Below, piece by piece: positions 1 through 8,344 of a stretch of 55,861 bases of DNA (positions are counted from its first letter, which is position 1; every line of letters starts with the position of its first letter). The translations under genes were made by a program, and so were the position numbers. The DNA is taken from NCBI RefSeq assembly GCF_030733385.1, contig NZ_JASHJC010000019.1, forward strand, positions 1 through 55,861, given 5' to 3'. Origin of the DNA: Roseovarius sp. MMSF_3359. GTDB taxonomy: Bacteria; Pseudomonadota; Alphaproteobacteria; Rhodobacterales; Rhodobacteraceae. The notes under the pieces are model-generated. The model did no database searches and had not been told where the DNA came from. It was given only the letters and a program-made list of their open reading frames with translations.

Positions 1-15
1 GGGGGCTTTGCCCCC
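1..15. terminator. GC-rich hairpin at the window edge
   Basis: A six-base stem of G5C pairs with GC5 around a TTT loop. It lies 60 bases beyond the stop codon of the minus-strand OmpA-domain gene, so it could end that transcript. There is no visible T-tract because the window stops here. The assignment as terminator is inference. Confidence 0.35.
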
Positions 16-75
16 ACCCCGGTCGGGCGCTGCCCTATGCGATCACGCCCTTAGCGCGGATCAAAGGACCATCAT

Positions 76-1302
76 TTAACCCGCACATCTCACTTCGACC
101 CGCCGGTTGAGCGACCGGCCCGCCTCATCTTCATTGCTGGCAATCGGCTCCTCCTCGCCCCGACCGCTGGCCGAAATCCGGGCCACATCAAGCCCGAGGC
201 CCACCAGCGCATCGACAACCGATTGCGCCCGGCGCTGCGACAGGTCGCGGTTATAGTCCGCGGCGCCCTCACTGGAAGAATGACCGACGATCTCGATCCC
301 GCTGCTGCTTTCTGCGGAAAGCCCGTCAAAGAGGGAGGCGATAATCACCTGCGATTCAGGACGGATCACATCGGAATCGTAACCAAACCCGATCCCGTGC
401 AGGACCGCGCCACACCCCAGGCTAGGCGGTTCCGGCGCTTCGCAGACCGTCTTGTCCGATGCCGCGCCATCATAGGGTTTGAACGGTGCGCCATTGGTGG
501 ACCTCAGCCCGTGCAGCGCCCCATCTTCGCCGGCGATCAGGATGAATTGCGACGCGATCCCCGCCTCGTTCCGACCAAGCGCGCGCAGGACATTCCCCGA
601 CACGGTACCGGCAAGTTTGCCATCGGTGTCGTAACACCCGGTCACGGTGGCGGCCTCCTGCGACAACTCGATCTTCACGCCGCGCCCCTTCCAGTTGCCG
701 CTAAATCCCTCGGAAAGCGCCGAGGCCTGCTGCGTGCCGTTGCCGATGATCTCGGAGAACTCGAAGAACGTCTGATCCCGCTCCACGCTGATCCCGCCCG
801 AAAGGCGCAGCTTGACCCAGGACACTTCGGGCTGATCCGACGCGAGCGGCACCTCCGTTTCCATGCCCTTTTCGGCATGGACGCCCAACGCTCCATCGGC
901 CAGCGGCACATATGGCCCGTCGACCGAGGCGCTGGCGCCCGAAATCTCGACCCGGCGAAAGAATGTCTGCGACGGGCTGGGCGTCTCGAAAATGCCGGGC
1001 ACGGCGAACCGGGTGAACCGCGTCGGCGCGGGCAAGGCATAGATGACCTCGACCGCATCCCCGTCCGCCCCGGGTTTCTTGGTCACGATGAAGCCCACCG
1101 GATTGCCGTCAATCGCCGAAATCGCCGCTTCCGGTTTTGGCGCCATCGCCTCGTTGCTTGTCGTGATCGACACCGGCAGAACACCATTGGCAAAGGACAA
1201 AAGATCCGGCGCGGGGTCGGCCTGCGCCTTGGCCTGCGGCGCCGGGAACAGGCCCGCAACAAGCACCACAAGTGTCTGAACAAGAAATCGGTGAATATAC
1301 AT
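76..1302 (-). CDS. OmpA-domain envelope protein
   Basis: This 408-residue protein begins with a signal peptide (hydrophobic stretch after MYIHRF, cleavage near AKAQA), so it is exported. The last ~110 residues form an OmpA/MotB-type peptidoglycan-binding domain: the segment with GHSSSEGAADYNRDLSQRRA and the closing NRRVEV are typical of the family. The middle part (roughly residues 50-290) has no domain I recognise; it may be a beta-sandwich. I chose the ATG at 1302 because it starts the signal peptide and has a G-rich ribosome site just upstream; a longer frame to 1404 adds an implausible leader. It is divergent from the aminopeptidase gene. The likely role is to tether the outer membrane or a periplasmic partner to peptidoglycan. 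Confidence 0.8.
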   Translation of the reverse strand: MYIHRFLVQTLVVLVAGLFPAPQAKAQADPAPDLLSFANGVLPVSITTSNEAMAPKPEAAISAIDGNPVGFIVTKKPGADGDAVEVIYALPAPTRFTRFAVPGIFETPSPSQTFFRRVEISGASASVDGPYVPLADGALGVHAEKGMETEVPLASDQPEVSWVKLRLSGGISVERDQTFFEFSEIIGNGTQQASALSEGFSGNWKGRGVKIELSQEAATVTGCYDTDGKLAGTVSGNVLRALGRNEAGIASQFILIAGEDGALHGLRSTNGAPFKPYDGAASDKTVCEAPEPPSLGCGAVLHGIGFGYDSDVIRPESQVIIASLFDGLSAESSSGIEIVGHSSSEGAADYNRDLSQRRAQSVVDALVGLGLDVARISASGRGEEEPIASNEDEAGRSLNRRVEVRCAG

Positions 1303-1510
1303 ACCGGCCCCCCAACGAAACAAAATTAATATATGCCATTCTGAGCAGTTGGCGCGATGACATGCAAGGATCATGGCAAATGGCGGGCCTTGTGGTTCCG
1401 TCACCTACCGAGCCGCTGAGGGGAAAGTCAGGTCAGTGGCGCCATCCCCTCTGGTCATTTTCCGCGCGGTAAGAGAGAGTTGCGCCAACACCACTGCACG
1501 GGATGCCGCC

Positions 1511-3313
1511 ATGTTCCAATCCTTCGATGACACCGCCAACCCCGAGGACGGCCCCGCGCGGCTCAGCGCGTTGCGCGAGGTGATGACCGCCGAGGGTCTC
1601 GCCGGGTTCATGGTCCCGCGCGCGGATGCGCATCAGGGGGAGTATGTCGCGGAGCGCGACGCGCGGCTGGCCTGGCTCACCGGGTTCACCGGGTCCGCGG
1701 GGTTCTGCATCGCGCTGCCCGACATCGCGGGTGTCTTTGTCGATGGGCGCTACCGGGTGCAGGTCAAGGTGCAGGTCGATACCGGACATTTCACACCGGT
1801 GGACTGGCCCGAAACGAAACCCGCCGATTGGCTGAAAGAGCACCTGCCGCGCGGTGGAACCGTCGGGTTTGATCCGTGGCTCTACACCGCTGAGCAGATC
1901 GAGACCCTGGAAAAGGGACTTGAGGGGAGCGGGATTACGCTGCGCCCCTGCGCCAACCTCATCGACCGCATCTGGCCCGATCAACCGGCGGCGCCTCAGG
2001 GCCCCGTTTCCCCCTACCCGCTTGAATTTGCGGGCCGCGATCATGGCGACAAACTCAATGAGATGGCCGAAGGGCTGCGCCAATCCGGCCACCGCGCCGC
2101 CGTCATCACCCTGCCCGACTCGATTGCCTGGGCGCTCAACATCCGTGGCCGCGATATCCCGCGTAATCCGGTCGCCCACGGGTTTGCCATCCTGCATGAC
2201 AGCGGCGAGATGACCCTTTTCATCGACCCGGCGAAGCTCGATGACGCAGTGCGCGCGCATCTGGGTGGGGATGTGGCCTGCGAACCGGTCGGCACCTTTG
2301 GCGCGGCGCTGCGTGGCCTCACCGGGCCGGTGCGGCTCGACAAATCCTGGGTGCCGGTCTGGGTTGTGCAGCAGCTCGACGAAGCGGGCGTGAGCTATCA
2401 ATGGGGGGACGAGCCGCCGATCCTGCCCAAGGCCTGCAAACACGCAGCCGAGATCGCAGCAACACGCGAGGCGCATTTGCGCGACGGCGCGGCGCTCTGC
2501 GAATTCCTAACCTGGTTCGACGCGCAGCCCCCCGGCACATTGTCCGAGATCGACGTGGTTACCAAGCTCGAAACCTGCCGCGCCGCCACGGGCAAGCTGC
2601 TCGATATCAGCTTCGACACCATCGCTGGCAGCGGCCCCCATGGCGCATTGGCCCATTACCGGGTCACGCACAAGACCAACCGGACGCTGGTTGACGGTGA
2701 TCTGCTGGTGCTGGATGGGGGGGGTCAATACCTCGACGGGACGACCGATATCACCCGCACCCTGCCCGTTGGCACCGTCGGCGACGACGAACGTGCGGCC
2801 TTCACCCGGGTGCTGCAGGGCATGATCGCGATCAGCCGCCTGCGCTGGCCCGCGGGGCTGGCCGGGCGGGACCTGGACGCCATCGCGCGTTATCCGCTTT
2901 GGCTGGCCGATCAGGATTACAACCACGGCACCGGCCATGGCGTGGGGGTGCATCTTTGCGTTCATGAGGGGCCACAGCGCCTTTCGCGGATCAGTCACGT
3001 GCCATTCAAACCCGGTATGATCGTCTCGAACGAGCCGGGATATTACCGCGAGGGGGCCTTTGGCATCCGCATCGAAAACCTCGTGGTGGTGACCAAAGCG
3101 GAACCGATTGCCGGGGGGGATCAGACCGGCAAGCTCTGTTTCGAGACGCTGAACTGGGTGCCGATCGACCGGCGCCTAATTGATGTGGCGATGCTCAGCG
3201 CGCCGGAACGCGCATGGCTCGATGACTATCACGCCACCTGCCGCGCCAAGATCGAGGGGCGGTTGTCGACGGATGCGGCGAAATGGCTGGCCCGGGCCAC
3301 TGCCCCTTTGTGA
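1511..3313 (+). CDS. pepP: Xaa-Pro aminopeptidase (M24 family)
   Basis: A 600-residue cytosolic metallopeptidase that removes an N-terminal residue preceding proline. Two creatinase-like N-terminal domains precede the C-terminal pita-bread domain. The dinuclear metal ligands are visible: Asp in LDGGGQYLDGTTD (two Asp), His in GTGHGVGVHLCVHEG, Glu in SNEPGYY and Glu in IRIENL. The length fits the long, three-domain aminopeptidase P class rather than the ~440-residue E. coli enzyme, so the gene symbol is used in a broad sense. The ATG at 1511 is preferred over an upstream in-frame ATG at 1373 because the extra 46 residues look non-coding. It is followed 57 bases later by a DUF427 gene in the same direction. 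Confidence 0.88.
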   Translation: MFQSFDDTANPEDGPARLSALREVMTAEGLAGFMVPRADAHQGEYVAERDARLAWLTGFTGSAGFCIALPDIAGVFVDGRYRVQVKVQVDTGHFTPVDWPETKPADWLKEHLPRGGTVGFDPWLYTAEQIETLEKGLEGSGITLRPCANLIDRIWPDQPAAPQGPVSPYPLEFAGRDHGDKLNEMAEGLRQSGHRAAVITLPDSIAWALNIRGRDIPRNPVAHGFAILHDSGEMTLFIDPAKLDDAVRAHLGGDVACEPVGTFGAALRGLTGPVRLDKSWVPVWVVQQLDEAGVSYQWGDEPPILPKACKHAAEIAATREAHLRDGAALCEFLTWFDAQPPGTLSEIDVVTKLETCRAATGKLLDISFDTIAGSGPHGALAHYRVTHKTNRTLVDGDLLVLDGGGQYLDGTTDITRTLPVGTVGDDERAAFTRVLQGMIAISRLRWPAGLAGRDLDAIARYPLWLADQDYNHGTGHGVGVHLCVHEGPQRLSRISHVPFKPGMIVSNEPGYYREGAFGIRIENLVVVTKAEPIAGGDQTGKLCFETLNWVPIDRRLIDVAMLSAPERAWLDDYHATCRAKIEGRLSTDAAKWLARATAPL

Positions 3314-3370
3314 CATATTCGTGTAACACTGCACGCCGAAGATAAGAAAACCGAACGGGAGGGATAGAGA

Positions 3371-3712
3371 ATGACGGAAATCCGGATACGCAAGGCCGAT
3401 GGCACATGGACCGTGCGCGCAGGCGGAGCCGTACTGGCTGAAAGCAAGAACGCACTCGAGTTGAGCGAAGGCGATTATCCGGCCGTGATCTATTTTCCCC
3501 GTAACGATATCGCGATGGCTTTCCTCGACGAGACCGACCATAGCACCCATTGCCCACACAAAGGCGACGCAAGCTATTTCTCGATTATCACCAAAAGCCA
3601 AACGCTTGAAAACGCCGCCTGGAGCTATGAAGATCCCAAGGACGATGTGGCGCGGATCAAGAATCACCTGGCGTTCTATGCCTCCGACACCGTCGCGGTG
3701 GAGCAGATCTAG
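3371..3712 (+). CDS. DUF427 family protein
   Basis: A 113-residue protein of the DUF427 family, a small beta-rich fold found in many bacteria and fungi. Family features seen are the segment around VLAESKNALEL, the conserved Y-F-P-R-x-D-I patch (VIYFPRNDIAM), the CPHKGDASYF motif and the closing AFYASDTVAVE. The biochemical role of the family is not established. A GGGAGGGA ribosome site lies just before the ATG. It is probably co-transcribed with the aminopeptidase gene. Confidence 0.85.
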   Translation: MTEIRIRKADGTWTVRAGGAVLAESKNALELSEGDYPAVIYFPRNDIAMAFLDETDHSTHCPHKGDASYFSIITKSQTLENAAWSYEDPKDDVARIKNHLAFYASDTVAVEQI

Positions 3713-3835
3713 GCAGTCCCCGGGTCGGCACTTTGTGATTTGCGCAAGCCCGGCATCCAGCTACGGTTAAGCGATGATCGTGGATTTCGAGGACCGGAGA
3801 GACCGCAGGATGGTACCGGACGGCATTGGCACATC

Positions 3836-4606
3836 ATGACAAGGCTGGCGGTTGCGCTCGTCACTCTCTGGCTGGGCATCATGCCTCAGATTGCTGCGGC
3901 TCAATCCTGTCGGCTTGCTTTGGTGCTTGGGCTCGATGTGTCGCTTTCGGTCAACACCTTCGATTTCGATCTGCAACGCGGCGGGCTTGCCGGCGCCCTG
4001 ACCGATGACGCGGTGACCGACGCGATCCTGGGGACGCCCGGTCACCATATCGAACTGGCGGTTTTCGAATGGAGCGGACAGTATAATCAAAACCTGCTGC
4101 TTGACTGGACCATCGTCGAGACACGGCAACAGCTTGACCGGATCGCCCGCACGTTGCGATCAGAGCCGCAGGGCCTCAGGTCCGGGCGCACGGCCATTGG
4201 CGCCGCGATGCTCTATGCCCGCAACAAGTTGCGCGAGCGCCCCCATTGCGCCAGTTGGACCCTGGATATCTCTGGCGATGGACCAAACAACAACGGGACC
4301 GCGCCCGAAGATCTTCGGGCAAAGATGCACGCCGCGGGCATCATCGTGAATGGGTTGGTCATCGAGCCCGAACAGCGGCCGCAGGAGGCAAGCTACGAAG
4401 GCAGCCTGAGCGATTATTTCCGTGCCAATGTCATCGTCGGCCCCGCATCTTTCGTGCAGACGATCACCGGGTTCAAGGCGTATAAGGAGGCCATCACCCG
4501 AAAGCTGTTGCGCGAGTTGCTGCCAGCAATTGCCCAGGACACGCCCGCTCTGCGCCCCGGCCCAACGGTCGATACTGCCCCCTACCGGCCACGGCCCAGG
4601 GGGTGA
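3836..4606 (+). CDS. Secreted DUF1194 (VWA-like) protein
   Basis: A 256-residue protein with a clear signal peptide (MTRLAVALVTLW... to AAAQS), therefore periplasmic or exported. The mature part resembles DUF1194, a von Willebrand factor A-like family: the first strand ends in the metal-binding DVSLSVN pattern (DxSxS type), followed by a Thr/Gly segment around SGRTAIGAAM and a later ISGDGPNN segment. Its role is unknown; VWA folds usually bind proteins through a metal ion. The start was set at the ATG that opens the signal peptide; an earlier in-frame start at 3740 adds a charged, unlikely leader. It converges with the ClC gene, 16 bases away. Confidence 0.78.
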   Translation: MTRLAVALVTLWLGIMPQIAAAQSCRLALVLGLDVSLSVNTFDFDLQRGGLAGALTDDAVTDAILGTPGHHIELAVFEWSGQYNQNLLLDWTIVETRQQLDRIARTLRSEPQGLRSGRTAIGAAMLYARNKLRERPHCASWTLDISGDGPNNNGTAPEDLRAKMHAAGIIVNGLVIEPEQRPQEASYEGSLSDYFRANVIVGPASFVQTITGFKAYKEAITRKLLRELLPAIAQDTPALRPGPTVDTAPYRPRPRG

Positions 4607-4622
4607 TCCGGGGGGGCTTCGT

Positions 4623-6311
4623 CTAGCTGTGCTCTTCCTCGGACACTGCCGCAAGGGCGCGGTTATAGGCCTTGAGCGCGTCGACATGAAAGATCGCCCC
4701 GAGGAGTTCGGGCGGCTGATCTTCTCCGCCGAGCGTGACCACCGGGATGAACCGCGTGCCGACGCGGTCAAAGACCGGCATGGCGAACTCCAGCGTCGCA
4801 TTCGCGTCGATATAGACGCCGTTTTCGATCAGCTCCCAGCATTCGGCTTCGGATGCGGCCCGTTCGTGATCGGGCGCGCGCATCAGCTTGGTGACCCGGA
4901 ACATGGCCAGCAGATAGGCCTGCGGTCCCGCGGCGAGGCGGATGTTGCGCCGATCAAGCTGCGTGAGGAAAAACGACCGCCGCACCAGGCGCGATCCAAG
5001 CGCCGTGGAGATCGACACCGCGACCATCACCGCGATCCCGGTCTGCCAGTCGCCGGTGAGTTCGAATACGATCAGTGTGGTCGAAATCGGCGCGCCCAGC
5101 ACTGCCGCGGCCACCGCGCCCATCCCCGCCAGCGCATAGAGCGTGACCGAGCCCGATACGTCCGGCAGGATCGCCGTGGCGATCAGGCCAAAGGCCAGGC
5201 CGGTCAGCGCGCCCAGCATCAGCGAGGGCGAAAACACCCCGCCCCCCATGCGCCCCCCAAAGGTGATGGCGACGGCCACAACCTTGAGCACGGCAAAGAC
5301 AACCGCCTCGTGGAAAAGCAACTCGCCCGATAGCGCCGCCGTGGTGGTCTCATACCCCACACCGATGATGTGCGGAAACCAGATCGCCAGGAGGCCCAGA
5401 AGCGCGCCCGATACCGCCGGGCGCAACCACCGCGGCATGCGGGTTCGCCGCTGCACATGGGTGGCCAGATCCTCGGCGAAAAAGATCGCGTGCATCAGCG
5501 CCGTGGCCACCAACCCGCAGATCAGCCCGAGGATCAGGAAGGCGGGCAGTTCCACGTAGAATTCCAGCGCCGAGGATTGCAGCAGGTTGAATTCGGTAAT
5601 GTCCCCGAATTCGAGCCGGCTGATGACCGTGCCGGCGACGGAGGCGATGACGATAGGTGCAAAGGCGTGGACGGCGAAATGACGCAACACGACTTCAAGC
5701 GCGAAGAGCGCCCCCGCAATCGGCGCGTTGAACGAGGCCGATACGGCAGCGGCCACGGCGCAGCCAAGCAGGTCACGCCCGGTGATGCCGTTTGCGTTGA
5801 TACGGTTGCTGACCCAGCTCGAGATGACCCCCGCCATGTGCACGACCGGCCCTTCGCGTCCGGTCGAGCCGCCCGTGCCGAGCGTAATGAGCGAGGCGAA
5901 GACAGACGCGATGCCAGCGCGTTTTTCCACCCGGCCTTCGTTGAGCGCCGCGCCCTCGATCACATCGGCAACAGACCGCGCCCGCGCATCGGGGGTGAAA
6001 TGATGCAGGATGAGACCCACGGCCAGCCCGCCCAGGATCGGCACAATCAGGACCCAATACCAGGGCAGTGAAGCGGCATGGCTATGGATCCTTGCCATAT
6101 CTTCTGTCCCATAGGCCAGGTATTGCAAGGCGTTGATCCCCTTGCGGAAAAGCAAGGCAGCGAACCCCGCCGCGATTCCGATGATCAGCGCGATGATCCA
6201 GAACTGGAACTGGCTGGGCCCGCGGGTGCGCAAGACGTTCCACGCCTTTTGCAACGAGGCGATGGCGGCGCGGCGTTTTTCCGTCCAGATCGAGGTTTCT
6301 GGTTCTGACAT
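4623..6311 (-). CDS. ClC-family chloride transporter
   Basis: A 562-residue inner-membrane protein of the voltage-gated chloride channel family with about ten hydrophobic helices. The GREGP motif (residues 151-155) carries the gating glutamate (E153), which in this family usually means H+/Cl- exchange rather than a passive channel. The GxFxP motif is present as GVFSP. The first family motif, GSGIP, is not recognisable: the equivalent region reads ARSVADV (111-117). A cytosolic C-terminal part (from about residue 470) looks like a single CBS-like unit. The start at 6311 (MSEPE) has a GGAAAG ribosome site; an upstream start at 6359 is less likely. Confidence 0.85.
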   Translation of the reverse strand: MSEPETSIWTEKRRAAIASLQKAWNVLRTRGPSQFQFWIIALIIGIAAGFAALLFRKGINALQYLAYGTEDMARIHSHAASLPWYWVLIVPILGGLAVGLILHHFTPDARARSVADVIEGAALNEGRVEKRAGIASVFASLITLGTGGSTGREGPVVHMAGVISSWVSNRINANGITGRDLLGCAVAAAVSASFNAPIAGALFALEVVLRHFAVHAFAPIVIASVAGTVISRLEFGDITEFNLLQSSALEFYVELPAFLILGLICGLVATALMHAIFFAEDLATHVQRRTRMPRWLRPAVSGALLGLLAIWFPHIIGVGYETTTAALSGELLFHEAVVFAVLKVVAVAITFGGRMGGGVFSPSLMLGALTGLAFGLIATAILPDVSGSVTLYALAGMGAVAAAVLGAPISTTLIVFELTGDWQTGIAVMVAVSISTALGSRLVRRSFFLTQLDRRNIRLAAGPQAYLLAMFRVTKLMRAPDHERAASEAECWELIENGVYIDANATLEFAMPVFDRVGTRFIPVVTLGGEDQPPELLGAIFHVDALKAYNRALAAVSEEEHS

Positions 6312-6398
6312 CCGCCGTTTCTTTCCTGACCCACCGTCCTTCTTCCCCCCGGCCCGCAACTCCCCTAGACTGCAATGAAATCGTCAGAGAGGCCGCCG

Positions 6399-7775
6399 AT
6401 GGGTATAGAGACCGTCATTACCGAGTTGACTTCGTTTCTAGGACAACGGCTGAGCCGGTCCAAGTCTGATCTGGAATTACACGGTCAAAGTGAAACCCAT
6501 TTCCCACTGATGCCGCCGGATGCCGTGGCCTATCCCGAAAACACCCAGGAAGTGGCCGAAATCGTGCGGATTTGCGCCCGCAATCAGGTGCCCGTGATCG
6601 GCTGGGGCGTCGGCACATCGCTTGAGGGTCAGGCGCAGGCACCGTCAGGTGGCATCTGCGTCGATTTCGTCCGGATGAATCGCATTCGCAAGATCCGCCA
6701 GGCGGATATGGACGTCACGGTCGAACCCGGCGTCACCCGCGAGGCGCTGAACGAAGAACTTCGCGCCACCGGCCTTTTCTTTCCGGTCGACCCCGGTGCC
6801 AACGCGACGCTTGGCGGGATGGCCTCGACCCGGGCGAGCGGAACGACCACCGTCCGGTATGGCGGTATGCGGCAGAATGTGCTTGCCTTGGAGGTCGTGA
6901 CCGCCGATGGCGAGATCATCCGCACCGGCAGCCGGGCGCGCAAGACCTCGTCGGGCTACGACCTGACGGGCCTTTTCATCGGCGCGGAGGGGACGTTGGG
7001 CCTTATCACCGAATTGACCCTGCGCCTGCAGGGACAGCCCGAGGCGGTCGCAAGCGCCGTCTGCGCTTTTCCCAGCATCAAACACGCCGTCGCGGCGGTG
7101 ATCGACACGATCCAGATGGGCATCCCGATGGCGCGGATCGAACTGGTCGATGTGGCAACGGTGCAGGCCGTCAACGCCTATTCAGGCAGCGAGCTTGCCG
7201 AGGCCCCTCACCTTCTGCTGGAGTTTCACGGCTCGGACTCCGGTGTTGCCGAGCAATCGCAGAGTTTCGGAGAGATCGCCGAAAGCCATGGCGGTGCGGG
7301 GTTCGATTGGGCCACGAAGGCCGAGGACCGGAATGCCCTTTGGGCCATGCGTCACAACGCTTATCACGCGATCAAGGCCACCCGCCCCGGCGCCCAGGTG
7401 CTGGTGACCGATGTCTGCGTGCCGATCTCGAAACTGGCCGATGTGATCGAGGAAACCCTGGCGGATATCGAGAATGCGGGCATCTATGCACCGCTTGTGG
7501 GCCATGTGGGCGACGGCAATTTCCACACGTCCATGATGTGGGAGAAAGGCGATGACGACCAACTCGCCACGATCGAAGCCGCCTCGCACCGGATGGTAGA
7601 GCGCGCCCTGGCCAATGGCGGCACGGCCACGGGGGAACATGGCGTGGGCCTTGGCAAGAAACGCTACATGGATCGCGAACACGGTCCGGGATGGGCCGTG
7701 ATGGGCGCGATCAAACAGGCGCTCGACCCCGATAACATCATGAACCCGGGCAAGCTGGTGCCGCCCCGAAACTAA
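6399..7775 (+). CDS. FAD-linked oxidase / D-lactate dehydrogenase-like (GlcD family)
   Basis: A 458-residue flavoprotein of the GlcD/D-2-hydroxyacid dehydrogenase family. The N-terminal FAD-binding PCMH domain is seen in PVIGWGVGTSLEGQ and in the DPGANATLGGMASTRASGT segment; the C-terminal cap contains the family hallmarks VGHVGDGNFH and GEHGVGLGKK. The likely reaction is oxidation of D-lactate or a similar 2-hydroxyacid, passing electrons to quinone or cytochrome. The ATG at 6399 has AGAGAGG upstream at good spacing, unlike the ATG at 6375. It is divergent from the ClC gene and stands alone. The exact substrate cannot be told from sequence. Confidence 0.85.
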   Translation: MGIETVITELTSFLGQRLSRSKSDLELHGQSETHFPLMPPDAVAYPENTQEVAEIVRICARNQVPVIGWGVGTSLEGQAQAPSGGICVDFVRMNRIRKIRQADMDVTVEPGVTREALNEELRATGLFFPVDPGANATLGGMASTRASGTTTVRYGGMRQNVLALEVVTADGEIIRTGSRARKTSSGYDLTGLFIGAEGTLGLITELTLRLQGQPEAVASAVCAFPSIKHAVAAVIDTIQMGIPMARIELVDVATVQAVNAYSGSELAEAPHLLLEFHGSDSGVAEQSQSFGEIAESHGGAGFDWATKAEDRNALWAMRHNAYHAIKATRPGAQVLVTDVCVPISKLADVIEETLADIENAGIYAPLVGHVGDGNFHTSMMWEKGDDDQLATIEAASHRMVERALANGGTATGEHGVGLGKKRYMDREHGPGWAVMGAIKQALDPDNIMNPGKLVPPRN

Positions 7776-7809
7776 GCGCCCGGCGCAGCCAAGATAAGAT
7801 GAGGATGGG

Positions 7810-7830
7810 GGCGTAACCCGTTGTTACGCC
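7810..7830. terminator. Hairpin between convergent genes
   Basis: GGCGTAAC and GTTACGCC form a perfect eight-base stem with a five-base loop. It sits between the ends of the converging oxidase gene (7775) and the Gly/Asn-rich protein gene (7838). There is no strong T-tract on either side, so the terminator call is tentative but the location suits a bidirectional one. Confidence 0.5.
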
Positions 7831-7837
7831 TCAACAG

Positions 7838-8179
7838 TCAGCAGGATTCGTATTTGCCGCCGGTGCAGATATCATCCGAAATCACGAAGCCCGTGGGCGC
7901 CTGATTTGTCTGCGCACGTGTCACAAGTTCGTCGTTGCTGCCGGTGAAGACGCCATCGTCACGGCCGCCACGGTCACCGGGACCACCGTTGTTGCCGCCA
8001 CCGCCAGCGTTACCGCCGGAATTGCCGCCGCCGCTATTGCCGCCCGAGTTGCCGCCACTGTTACCGCCGCCAGACGACAACGCCTGCGCGTCAGTGACCC
8101 AAAGCGCGAACACCGCGATCAAAATAAGAGAGAGGAAAGTGCGCACCACATTGGCCGCTTTTCTGCTTACAGCAGTCAT
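7838..8179 (-). CDS. Small secreted Gly/Asn-rich protein of unknown function
   Basis: A 113-residue protein with a signal peptide (hydrophobic run around FLSLILIAVFALW, cleavage near DAQA). The mature part opens with a low-complexity tract of repeated GGNS/GGGNS units (about residues 36-70), then a charged turn (DRGGRDDG) and a C-terminal segment with two cysteines (ICTGGKYESC). I recognise no family. The GTAACC-preceded ATG at 8179 has a run of G upstream as ribosome site; an earlier start at 8215 would put charged residues before the signal. The gene stands alone between two convergent or distant neighbours and has a 165-base upstream region. Confidence 0.65.
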   Translation of the reverse strand: MTAVSRKAANVVRTFLSLILIAVFALWVTDAQALSSGGGNSGGNSGGNSGGGNSGGNAGGGGNNGGPGDRGGRDDGVFTGSNDELVTRAQTNQAPTGFVISDDICTGGKYESC

Positions 8180-8344
8180 TTTGGTAACCCCCAAATACTC
8201 GTTACAAGCCCGCATCTACCACAGATTTAGGCTAATTCAAGGCAAATTTACACCAATTACGGCACAAATGGGGCGAAATGTGGCAAAATGGTTAACCCCC
8301 ATGATGCGCAAGTCATCGGGAAAATAGTTATGTTTTTCCGGGGT

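Noticed and set aside
223..1329. A 368-codon plus-strand gene opposite the OmpA-domain gene
   Set aside because: It is antisense to a protein with a signal peptide and an OmpA domain and has no recognisable features.
8000..8075. A short repeat array resembling CRISPR or satellite DNA
   Set aside because: The repeats are short imperfect codon-level units of a Gly/Asn/Ser tract in a coding frame; there are no spacers.
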